The notes under the pieces were generated by a model. The model did no database searches. It was not told the DNA's origin and was given only the letters and a program-made list of their open reading frames with translations. This document shows, piece after piece, positions 7,822 through 15,441 of a DNA stretch of 64,000 nucleotides; position 1 is the stretch's first letter, and each line of letters opens with the position of its first letter. The DNA lies in NCBI GenBank assembly GCA_002307295.1, contig DBTY01000012.1, positions 11,563 through 75,562 on the forward strand, read 5' to 3'. The translations under genes and the position numbers were made by a program. This DNA is from Ignavibacteriales bacterium UBA1304 (GTDB lineage Bacteria; Bacteroidota; Ignavibacteria; Ignavibacteriales; Ignavibacteriaceae).

Positions 7822-10282
7822 TTCTGCCCGGTTTTTTCTTCTTTATTGGTTTCTTTGCAACCTTTAACGAAACTGGCGTTTTAGCGTTTTTGTTTATTTT
7901 GAAATTTTCAAAAACATATTTAATAGCGTCGTCAATTTTTTCGATAGGAATTATTTCAAGACCGTCAGTTATTTTAGATTGTATTTCCGTTAGGTCTATT
8001 TCGTTATCCTTAGGTATAAGAATTCGTTTAATTCCGTTGCGTTTAGCTGCAATAAGTTTTTCATTCAAGCCGCCGATAGGCAGAACGTTGCCGCGTAGAG
8101 TAATTTCTCCGGTCATTGCAATTTCGTTCATAGTCGGTTTGCCTGTTATTGCCGAAAGCATAGCCATAGTCATTGTAATGCCGGCCGACGGTCCGTCCTT
8201 AGGTATAGCGCCTTCAGGCAGATGAATATGTATTTCTTTTCCTTTGAAGTAACCCGGATCGATGCCAAATTTTACGGCATTAGAACGGATATAGCTTAAA
8301 GCGGCCTGAGCGGATTCCTTCATAACGCTGCCAAGCTGACCAGTTAAAGTAAGCCTTTCGGAACCGACCATTACGGTAACGTCAACGTTAAGAATTTCGC
8401 CGCCGACGCTTGTCCATGCAAGCCCTGTAACGCTGCCGACTCTTTTTTCTTTAGTGTAATTATGTTTTCTGTATTTAGGCACGCCAAGAAATTCTTCCGT
8501 TTTTTTAGCGTCAATAACAATTCCTTTTTTAGAATTTCCTGTTGTCTTATGCATAACAACGTCTTTTGCAATTTTACGGCAAATATTAGCAAGTTCGCGT
8601 TCAAGATTTCTTACGCCAGCTTCGCGCGTATATTCCGAAATTACTTTTCTAACGGCGTCGTCTTCAATTTTTACATTCTTATTTTCAATGCCGTGCAGTT
8701 TTATCTGTTTTGGAATTATATGCCGTTTGGCAATTTCCAATTTGTCATATTCAAGATATCCGGGCAGTTCAATAATTTCCATTCTATCCTGCAAAGGCAG
8801 AGGAATATTATAGCGAACATTGGCTGTGGTAATAAATAGCGTCTGCGAAAGATCGTAGTCTATTTCTAAGTAATGGTCGTTAAAAGTATTGTTTTGCTCC
8901 GGGTCTAAAACTTCAAGCATAGCCGAAGATGGATCGCCTCGGAAATCGGCGCTCATTTTATCAATTTCGTCAAGTAGTATTACCGGATTTATAGTCCCGG
9001 CTTTTTTCATGGATTGAATTATTTTACCCGGCATAGAGCCTATATATGTTCTTCTGTGACCGCGTATTTCAGCTTCGTCGCGTATGCCGCCAAGGCTGAT
9101 TCTTACAAATTTTCTGCCAAGCGCGCGGGCAATAGATTTGCCTAACGAAGTTTTACCGACTCCGGGAGGTCCTACAAAGCAGAGTATCTGTCCTTTTAAT
9201 TCCTGAACTAAATTTAGAACGGCAATTTGTTCAAGTATTCTTTCCTTTGGTTTATCAAGGCCAAAGTGGTCTTCATCCAAAGTAGCTTTAACGTGTTCAA
9301 TATCAAGATTGTCTTTAGTCTTTTTAGTCCATGGAACAAGCGTCAGCCAGTCGATGTAATTTCTTATCACAGCAGATTCAGGGGAGAGCTGAGGAATTTT
9401 GCTGAATTTGCTTAATTCTTCATTTGCTTTTTCTTCGGCGTATTTGGGCATTTTAGCTTTTTTAATCTGCCCTTTAAGTTTAGCTATATCGCCAGAGTTT
9501 TCGTCTTCTTCGCCAAGTTCAGTTTGCAGAGTGCGAATCTGTTCCTGAATAATATACTTGCGCTGTGTTTTGGCAATGTTTTCCTGAACTTTATTATCTA
9601 TTTCTTTTTCAATTTTAAGTATGTCAATTTCGGAGTTTAGTATTTTTATTATTTCGTAATACTGCTCTTTGATAGTAAATTTTTGGAGTATAGTCTGTTT
9701 AATTTCTACTACCTGATTGATATTTGCAGCAACGTAAAAAAGTTTTCTATCCGGCTCTTCAATATTTTCAAAAGCGGATAGAGCTTCCGGGGGCACGTTT
9801 CTGTTTATTTTCACATAGCTTCTAAAAAGCTGGCTCATCTGACGGACAAGGGCGTTCATCTCGTGATCGTTCTCAACTTCAGGAACAATTACTTCAATTT
9901 TTGCTTCAAAAAACTCTTCGTTATCTGTAAACTCAGTTATCCTGCCCTGTAAGAGACCATCGACGAGTATTTTCATTAATCCGTTTGGAAGCTTTAATAT
10001 CTGTACGATTTTTGCGACGGTTCCTTCAAGAAAAATATCGTCTTTAGTCGGATCTTCAAGGTTCGATTTTTTTTGAGTAGCAAGAAAAATATATTTAGAC
10101 GCTTCCAGAGCCTTGTTTGCAGCTTTGATAGATTGTTCTCTGCCCACAAGCACGGGGAAAATCATATATGGGTAAATAACATAATCTCGTAATGGCAGAA
10201 TAGGTAAAATTTCCGGCAAATCATCAATTATTGTTATTTCATCTTTATCCTGAGTCATTTCAACTTTTTCAACGGTATCCAA
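7814..10282 (-). CDS. lon: ATP-dependent protease Lon
   Basis: The 822 residues have the LonA order: an N-terminal substrate domain starting LPILPLRDYVIYPYM, a long helical linker (about 190-310), an AAA+ module with Walker A GPPGVGKT near residue 365 and an LLDEIDKM Walker B, and a C-terminal Ser-Lys protease with KDGPSAGIT and the lysine in LNEKLIAAKRNG. Lon is a homohexameric cytoplasmic protease that degrades misfolded and regulatory proteins. The start is a TTG at 10282 preceded by AGGAG at good spacing (TAGGAGTATAATTG); the nearest ATG is eight codons inside with no better site. It is the first gene of the lon - msrC - dnaX group and is divergent from the inositol monophosphatase gene. 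Confidence 0.97.
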   Translation of the reverse strand: MDTVEKVEMTQDKDEITIIDDLPEILPILPLRDYVIYPYMIFPVLVGREQSIKAANKALEASKYIFLATQKKSNLEDPTKDDIFLEGTVAKIVQILKLPNGLMKILVDGLLQGRITEFTDNEEFFEAKIEVIVPEVENDHEMNALVRQMSQLFRSYVKINRNVPPEALSAFENIEEPDRKLFYVAANINQVVEIKQTILQKFTIKEQYYEIIKILNSEIDILKIEKEIDNKVQENIAKTQRKYIIQEQIRTLQTELGEEDENSGDIAKLKGQIKKAKMPKYAEEKANEELSKFSKIPQLSPESAVIRNYIDWLTLVPWTKKTKDNLDIEHVKATLDEDHFGLDKPKERILEQIAVLNLVQELKGQILCFVGPPGVGKTSLGKSIARALGRKFVRISLGGIRDEAEIRGHRRTYIGSMPGKIIQSMKKAGTINPVILLDEIDKMSADFRGDPSSAMLEVLDPEQNNTFNDHYLEIDYDLSQTLFITTANVRYNIPLPLQDRMEIIELPGYLEYDKLEIAKRHIIPKQIKLHGIENKNVKIEDDAVRKVISEYTREAGVRNLERELANICRKIAKDVVMHKTTGNSKKGIVIDAKKTEEFLGVPKYRKHNYTKEKRVGSVTGLAWTSVGGEILNVDVTVMVGSERLTLTGQLGSVMKESAQAALSYIRSNAVKFGIDPGYFKGKEIHIHLPEGAIPKDGPSAGITMTMAMLSAITGKPTMNEIAMTGEITLRGNVLPIGGLNEKLIAAKRNGIKRILIPKDNEIDLTEIQSKITDGLEIIPIEKIDDAIKYVFENFKINKNAKTPVSLKVAKKPIKKKKPGRNV

Positions 10283-10458
10283 TTATACTCCTAAACATTA
10301 ATAATGAGAATAATAATATATTATAAATTCAAAACGCTTTCAAACCAATAAAATTTATACAATGATAATACTTAATGGCTTTGTAAAGTTAAGCTATTTA
10401 AAGTAAATTTATTAATTTAGTTCTATATTTATAATAATTTAAAATAAGAATAAAAAAA

Positions 10459-11238
10459 ATGATTGAAGATATAATTAAAATTGCCAAAGAAGCGGGTGAA
10501 ATTGTAAGAAATGGGTTTGGTAAAAATCTGGAAATTGAATTTAAAACCAACGAATCAAATTTAGTTACGCAGATTGATAAAAAATCGGAAGCCTTCATAA
10601 CGGATTTTATCCAGAAAAAATTTCCGGGACACGGCGTCCTGGGGGAAGAGGGCGCGTCAATAAAAGCGACTTCGGACTATACGTGGGTGGTTGATCCTTT
10701 GGACGGAACTACAAATTTTGCTCATGGCGTTCCGATCTTTTCTGTTTCGATTGGCGTTCAGAAAAACGGCGAGAATGTGGCGGGAGTTATATATGACGTG
10801 ATGCGCGATGAAGCGTACTCTGCCGAGCTTGGCGGCGGAGCGTTTTGTAATAACAAGAAAATAAGCGTCAGCCAAAACGAAATGATGCAAAGGAGTCTGC
10901 TTGTTACCGGATTTCCGTACGATATAGCCGATAACCCGAACAACGCGCTGGATATATTTGTGCAGCTTGTAAAGGTTGCGCGCGGAATGCGCCGGCTTGG
11001 CTCGGCCGCTCTGGATATGTGCTATGTGGCAAAAGGAGTTTTTGACGGATTCTGGGAAGTTCATCTTCATCCATGGGACATCTGCGCAGGCATGCTTATT
11101 ATTAAAGAGGCAGGCGGCAGAACGACTGATTTTAAAGGAGCTAAAATGGATATTTTTAACCGCCAGATACTTTCCACAAACGGAAAAATTCATAACCAGA
11201 TGTTAGATATAATTGATAAATGTACTACTAAAAAATAA
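10459..11238 (+). CDS. Inositol-1-monophosphatase family protein (SuhB-like)
   Basis: This 259-residue Mg2+/Li+-sensitive phosphatase has the full metal-site set: GEEG at 62-65, DPLDGTTNF at 79-87 and WDICAGMLI with D207. Members hydrolyse myo-inositol 1-phosphate or related sugar phosphates, and some act with the transcription machinery; the exact substrate is not readable here. The gene starts with ATG at 10459 in a 176-base divergent region shared with lon. Its last 23 codons and the DNA that follows recur at 13539 in diverged form, marking the start of an accessory region. Confidence 0.9.
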   Translation: MIEDIIKIAKEAGEIVRNGFGKNLEIEFKTNESNLVTQIDKKSEAFITDFIQKKFPGHGVLGEEGASIKATSDYTWVVDPLDGTTNFAHGVPIFSVSIGVQKNGENVAGVIYDVMRDEAYSAELGGGAFCNNKKISVSQNEMMQRSLLVTGFPYDIADNPNNALDIFVQLVKVARGMRRLGSAALDMCYVAKGVFDGFWEVHLHPWDICAGMLIIKEAGGRTTDFKGAKMDIFNRQILSTNGKIHNQMLDIIDKCTTKK

Positions 11239-11359
11239 TGCGATTATCTCCAGATTCGTAGCGGCAGACTTTTAGTCTGCCGAATTAAAGCATGTTTGTC
11301 ATTTACGTAAATAGAATGTCATTCCCACGAAAGCGGGAAGCTCGGTTAGGATAAATTTA
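11166..11359. repeat. Left copy of a long direct repeat (end of the IMPase gene plus intergenic palindromes)
   Basis: This block covers the last codons of the inositol monophosphatase gene, the TCGTAGCGGCAGACT palindrome at 11256-11282 and the CCCACGAAAGCGGG palindrome near 11322-11338. The same order of parts recurs at 13538-13710 in the same orientation. Shared exact runs include GATATAATTGATAAATGT and CTAAAAAATAATGCGATT. The second copy lacks about a dozen bases before the CGAAAGCGGG part. Confidence 0.85.
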
Positions 11360-11360
11360 T

Positions 11361-12173
11361 CTATTGGCTTATTTCCGTTGGGTTGTAACCAAAATACTTC
11401 TTAAATGCATGAGAAAAATGAGAAAGATTCTCAAAGCCCGCTTCAAAATACACATCGCCTGGTTTCCTATTTCTTATTTTAAGCTGGTAATGAGCCAGAT
11501 TTAGCCGTTTTTGTGTGAGCCATCTTTGCGGAGTGGTTTTGAAAGCCTTTTTAAAATCGCGCTTGAAAGTTGTCAGACTTCTTCCGGTAAGGCGAGCGAA
11601 CTTATCCAATGTCAAGTTAAACATATAGTTCTTTTCCATGAAGTCAGTCAGATTAATTTTCCCAGGTATTTCAAAATTTGCCAAGAGATTATCTATGCTT
11701 GGCTCAATAGTTCTAAGTATGTTGATGGCTTCTTCCACTTTTATTGAAATTATGTTTTCGGGCAAGACATCGCGCATTTCAAAGTAAGGCATTAGGGAGG
11801 CCAGACAGCTATCCAACAACGGATGCTTTTTAAAAGTGAAAATTCTGGATTGATAATTGGATTGGATGGGTTTAAAATTGTACTTGATGTAAAAATCTTT
11901 TAAGCGGTCGATAGTCAAGTTTAAAACTACTGATTTAAAAGGCCGACCGCCTTTTGGATAATTCATAAATGTGGCTAATTGATTACGGGGAAAGAGTATG
12001 GTATCGCCTGGTCCAAAAATATGGACGGCGTCCGCCTGTACGATTTTCGCTTCTCCTGATATAAACCATATCAACGCATGATGCTCCAGAAACACTTCCG
12101 CGCTGAAAAATTTTTCTTCAAAGCTGGAAAGCTTAATTTCTGGGCTCACATATTGCGATTCGTGTGTTTGCAT
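11361..12173 (-). CDS. AraC-family transcriptional regulator
   Basis: The protein has 270 residues. The N-terminal half is cupin-like (GPGDTILFPRNQ near residue 55). The C-terminal 100 residues form the AraC double helix-turn-helix, with LDKFARLTGRSLTTFKRDFK followed by the second-helix signature ending FSHAFKKYFGYNP. It lies 75 bases downstream of the SDR gene on the same strand, but a terminator-like hairpin separates them, so it may have its own promoter. The context suggests it regulates the neighbouring dehydrogenase. Both genes are bracketed by the direct repeat, which points to a shared cassette. Confidence 0.88.
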   Translation of the reverse strand: MQTHESQYVSPEIKLSSFEEKFFSAEVFLEHHALIWFISGEAKIVQADAVHIFGPGDTILFPRNQLATFMNYPKGGRPFKSVVLNLTIDRLKDFYIKYNFKPIQSNYQSRIFTFKKHPLLDSCLASLMPYFEMRDVLPENIISIKVEEAINILRTIEPSIDNLLANFEIPGKINLTDFMEKNYMFNLTLDKFARLTGRSLTTFKRDFKKAFKTTPQRWLTQKRLNLAHYQLKIRNRKPGDVYFEAGFENLSHFSHAFKKYFGYNPTEISQ

Positions 12174-12206
12174 AATAACTATACTACAAATTATTTATTA
12201 TAAAAG

Positions 12207-12235
12207 AAAAGTCTGAGTTCATCACACAGACTTTT
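12207..12235 (-). terminator. Terminator between the SDR gene and the araC-like gene
   Basis: An AAAAGTCTG / CAGACTTTT inverted repeat with an 11-base loop is followed on the minus strand by CTTTTAT. It lies just past the SDR stop. A perfect 9-bp stem with a T-rich tail supports the call. Confidence 0.65.
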
Positions 12236-12248
12236 CCAATTCACTTCT

Positions 12249-13280
12249 CTAAACAGCGTCAAAGGTTACTCCGGTTAATTCCTGGGTCAAATCCCAAAGT
12301 CTTTTAGCATTATCTTCATCTACTGAATAAGGTTTTACGCCTCTAAGCGTTAATGGGTTGTCGTATTTATGTTCAATATTGCCGTTGTCTAATTCCGCTA
12401 TATCGCAGTTTTCGCAATAAATCCCGCTTATGTCATTTAGGCTCTCGCTGGTAGCGCACCATATTGATGTTGCAGCCCCCTGCGGAACGGTTTTTAATTT
12501 TCTTGCTACTTCGGGATATATGTTGCCGTTTTCGTCATGAGTGCCCATTTGTTGAAATAACTTCATAGGAGCTTTTCGCCCTAGATCGGTATCATTTACA
12601 GAACCGGGATGAAGCGAAAAACCCCGGACATTTGAAGAGCGCCCGCGCGCATCAAGTTCTACTATAAACAAATTATTTGCCGTTTTAGCCTGACCATAAC
12701 CCTGCAGCGTTTCATATTCCCGTTTTTCAAAATTAGGATCGTCAAAATTGAAAGGGGCAAATTGATGGCCAAAAGAAGAAACGCTAATCACTCGTGCTCC
12801 ATTAGCTTTTTTCAAAGCAGGCCAAAGTCTGGCAGTCAACTGAAAATGCCCTAAATGATTTGTGCAAAGCTGGGATTCATAACCTCGTGAATCGCGCTCT
12901 AACGGCGCCCACATAATGCCCGCATTATTGATGAGAATGTGAAGCGGGCTTCCTGTTTTAAGAAAATTCTCGGCAAAGATATCGATAGATTTGGGATCCA
13001 TAAGATCCATGGTTTCAATCGTAATATTTTTCAGTCCTATCAGATTTCTCTTTGCCTTTTCTATATTTCTGACTGGCACAACAACATTTGCGCCGGCAGA
13101 AATTAGGGCTTTAACTGTTTCAAGACCGATTCCGGAATAACCGCCTGTTACAATTGCGGTTTTGCCGCTAAGGTCAATTCCTTTGATTAGATCGGAAGTT
13201 GTAGAGTTGTGATCAAACCCTGAATTTAAAGGTTTTTGAAGAACGCCGTTGTAATTGTTCGTCGTTTTTACTTCTTTCAT
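12249..13280 (-). CDS. Short-chain dehydrogenase/reductase
   Basis: This 343-residue Rossmann oxidoreductase is like the retinol-dehydrogenase or WW-oxidoreductase branch. The cofactor motif TGGYSGIG is at 45-52, NNAG at 118-121, the catalytic serine lies in ISVSSFG near 168, and YGQAK supplies Y195 and K199. Arg in VVPVRN after beta-2 favours NADP(H). The first 35 residues form an extra N-terminal extension compared with classic 250-residue SDRs. The start ATG at 13280 has AGGAG upstream. The substrate is unknown. It probably belongs with the downstream AraC-type regulator in a repeat-bounded cassette. Confidence 0.88.
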   Translation of the reverse strand: MKEVKTTNNYNGVLQKPLNSGFDHNSTTSDLIKGIDLSGKTAIVTGGYSGIGLETVKALISAGANVVVPVRNIEKAKRNLIGLKNITIETMDLMDPKSIDIFAENFLKTGSPLHILINNAGIMWAPLERDSRGYESQLCTNHLGHFQLTARLWPALKKANGARVISVSSFGHQFAPFNFDDPNFEKREYETLQGYGQAKTANNLFIVELDARGRSSNVRGFSLHPGSVNDTDLGRKAPMKLFQQMGTHDENGNIYPEVARKLKTVPQGAATSIWCATSESLNDISGIYCENCDIAELDNGNIEHKYDNPLTLRGVKPYSVDEDNAKRLWDLTQELTGVTFDAV

Positions 13281-13537
13281 TTTTAAGCTCTCCTTTTTAA
13301 TTGTTTACTTTTTCCAAGTATGTTTTTTAATATGGAGTAAAGTTAAATACATCAGAGCGCTTTTATTTTGTTTAGAAGTCCGATTTTACTTTGTTAAAAC
13401 GGCCATTGTTCAGTTTTTATATTGAATTCCTCTTGTCGCTTCCAGCAGTCCTATTAGTAGCGGCATTTTTTCCGTGCTAAGCTTATTTGAAATTATATAA
13501 AATGATCATTTTAAGCAAGTATAATTATTAAATTTTT
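13281..13537. other. Intergenic region upstream of the SDR gene
   Basis: This is AT-rich leader DNA that should hold the SDR promoter. The only coding-like signal is an 18-codon open frame on the minus strand near 13420-13475, which I do not regard as a gene. Nothing else was recognised. Confidence 0.4.
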
Positions 13538-13710
13538 GATGCTTCCGACAATAGGGGAAATCCATAAACAGATGTTGGATATAATTGATAAATGTATGAC
13601 TAAAAAATAATGCGATTGTCTCCAGATTCGTAGCGGCAGACTGTTAGTCTGCCGAATTGAAGTATATTTGTTATTCACGCGAAAGCGGGAATCTCTGAGA
13701 GAATAAATTT
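13538..13710. repeat. Right copy of the long direct repeat
   Basis: This is the second copy of the block at 11166-11359, in the same orientation. It holds a diverged IMPase gene tail, then TCGTAGCGGCAGACTGTTAG and its partner half (13627-13654), then the CGCGAAAGCGGGAAT palindrome (13677-13693). The two copies flank the AraC-SDR pair exactly. Confidence 0.85.
13539..13610 (+). pseudogene. Duplicated 3' tail of an inositol-monophosphatase gene
   Basis: The frame ends in IHKQMLDIIDKCMTKK and a TAA stop. It aligns without gaps to the last 23 residues of the intact gene at 10459-11238, with 17 of 23 identical. No upstream body of the gene is present. The frame is kept although the sequence has diverged, so the fragment is either old or came from a related strain's homologue rather than from a recent local copy. 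Confidence 0.75.
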
Positions 13711-13820
13711 TTATCCAGACCAAGGTACGACTGTTACGCAATAATTCCAAGTTTTACTTGGCTTCATGACTGAAGAAGTACAAAATAGTTATCATTATTT
13801 AGAAGTTGGGCAGGTACTTT

Positions 13821-14075
13821 TTATTTCAATCGAAACTCAATATCAAATTGTCTGTCGTTTTCTGAATGCTTATAGAATGAATTTACAGAGTAAGGTGGAG
13901 TTAGCTCATTACAATATTTTATAAATTCATCATATAATTTAGTATGACCGCTTTTAAGTTTTATATCAAAATTTATCCAACTAAATAATTCAGTTGTTGT
14001 GACAGAAAAAGGATTTTTCGATTTAAGATTTTCTAATATAGAATTATTAAGGATATTGAATTGCTCTTTAGTCAT
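13821..14075 (-). CDS. Hypothetical small protein (84 aa)
   Basis: I do not recognise the family. The longer frame to 14111 adds 12 hydrophobic residues, but the internal ATG at 14075 has GGAG nine bases upstream (GGAGTTTACAATATG) and gives a more plausible start, MTKEQFNILNN. The product is soluble and charged, with an FSWINF segment near residue 30 and a C-terminal FDIEFRLK strand. It lies 55 bases after the 342-residue membrane protein on the same strand and shares its AT-rich codon use, so they likely form one operon. A small partner or immunity-type role is conceivable but unsupported. Confidence 0.55.
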   Translation of the reverse strand: MTKEQFNILNNSILENLKSKNPFSVTTTELFSWINFDIKLKSGHTKLYDEFIKYCNELTPPYSVNSFYKHSENDRQFDIEFRLK

Positions 14076-14130
14076 ATTGTAAACTCCAATACTAAATGAA
14101 AATATTATCAATATAATGTTTCGCAGTTAG

Positions 14131-15159
14131 TTATGTTGTAAAATTAAAACGAAGATTATATAATTCAATTTTTGCAAATACCCATTTTTTCTTAATAAAA
14201 AACAATAACGATATAAGAAAGATAATCATTACAATAGACCATATCTTTATTCGTGGAATTGTATTTATCCAATAATTATCAAGATTTTCACGATACTTGG
14301 TTTTAATTAAAGTAAATGCTGGATAATTTTGTAAAATATTAATAAGAGTATTGTATTTTTGCAAATCAATCAGATCTAAAAGTTTTGAATAATTAACCTT
14401 ATATCCTTTTGGGGGTAAGTAATTTCTATAATTGCTGGAGTGTTGAAAGACAACTTCTTTATCTATTTGAGACCAATCAATTGGTTTTGGCTTTTTATTT
14501 CTAATGATATTTGTTTCATTAGTTTTTTCAAGAAAATTTTCTATTTTCGGCAAATTATTAGAGTTTAGTATAAGCGATGAATAAATTGAATTCCAAAATT
14601 CGTTTGTCGGGTCATCCCAATCAGCGCGGAACCCTTTTTTTAACTTATCAACGATAATTGATAATTCAAAAACATTGTTATTCGTTAGCAAGTTTGGGTA
14701 ATCGCTTTTAATTTTGTTTTCCGTTTGAAGTATTATTGAATAATCGGGCTGAAACCATGGAGAGATGCTATTGATTAACAGTAATGATATTCCTGAAAGA
14801 AGGAATATCATTAATAAATACAAACTAAAAAATATTATCCTTGGAGAGGAGTGGTTATACAGGAATTGAAAGAATGCGGATATCAGTAATGCAATAAAAG
14901 TCTCAATTAATAATTCCCCTAAAAGCAGATGTCTTTCAAGAACTACTTTATTATCTGAAAAAATAAATTCTTTTTTCAGATCATTAAATAAAAAATCATA
15001 TCCTTTTACGGGAATTTTATCTTCAAAATAATAATTAAGTCTATCCCTATCATTTGGACTTCTTAGCCTTTCATTATCCCAAGAAAAAGGAGGGAATAGG
15101 GAAATAATTGCTCCTATTAGTAAAAAACTTACAATTAATATTTTGTTTTTATTTGTCAT
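14131..15159 (-). CDS. Hypothetical membrane protein (342 aa)
   Basis: The family is unknown. An N-terminal membrane segment lies at about residues 6-24. A second pair follows around 85-130 (LIETFIALLISAFF and IIFFSLYLLMIFLLSG), then a 150-residue polar region, and a final membrane segment near 312-328 (VMIIFLISLLFFI). Composition is very AT-rich with few GC-rich codons, unlike fadD and lon on either side, which suggests transfer. It is upstream of the 84-residue gene in a probable two-gene unit, bounded by the repeats at 13677 and 15368. No catalytic motif was seen. Confidence 0.6.
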   Translation of the reverse strand: MTNKNKILIVSFLLIGAIISLFPPFSWDNERLRSPNDRDRLNYYFEDKIPVKGYDFLFNDLKKEFIFSDNKVVLERHLLLGELLIETFIALLISAFFQFLYNHSSPRIIFFSLYLLMIFLLSGISLLLINSISPWFQPDYSIILQTENKIKSDYPNLLTNNNVFELSIIVDKLKKGFRADWDDPTNEFWNSIYSSLILNSNNLPKIENFLEKTNETNIIRNKKPKPIDWSQIDKEVVFQHSSNYRNYLPPKGYKVNYSKLLDLIDLQKYNTLINILQNYPAFTLIKTKYRENLDNYWINTIPRIKIWSIVMIIFLISLLFFIKKKWVFAKIELYNLRFNFTT

Positions 15160-15363
15160 ATTGAAATATGCAATATCAAAATTTGGGAATCATATTATTG
15201 GTCACATTTATACCCCTCGGAGTAGTTTTTCTTTGGTATTTGGAGAGGTTATTAAAACATCCTTTATTAACATAAACAAAATTCTTTCTTTTTGCATCAG
15301 CAATTTTATGAATTTTTAATTAAAATTATAAAATATTTTGTATCTGGTTATTAAGTTTTTGAA

Positions 15364-15392
15364 AGAGATACCCGCTTTCGCGGGTATGACAA
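15364..15392. repeat. Third copy of the CCCGCTTTCGCGGG palindrome
   Basis: The inverted repeat ATACCCGC-TTTC-GCGGGTAT (15368-15387) matches the CCCRCGAAAGCGGG repeats near 11322 and 13677, in reverse orientation and here without the GCGGCAGACT part. It closes the right side of the AT-rich two-gene cassette, next to fadD. It could also act as a weak terminator. Confidence 0.7.
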
Positions 15393-15441
15393 TGTGTTAA
15401 GTGGATGGTCGTTCGCTTTACTAATAAAACATGCAGTAGCA

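Noticed and set aside
10657..11193. Minus-strand frame of 178 codons inside the IMPase gene
   Set aside because: It is a shadow of a gene with complete family motifs on the plus strand and has no homology signal of its own.
13420..13475. 18-codon minus-strand open frame beginning MPLLIGLLEA
   Set aside because: It is too short, with no ribosome site or recognisable family; it lies in an AT-rich promoter region.
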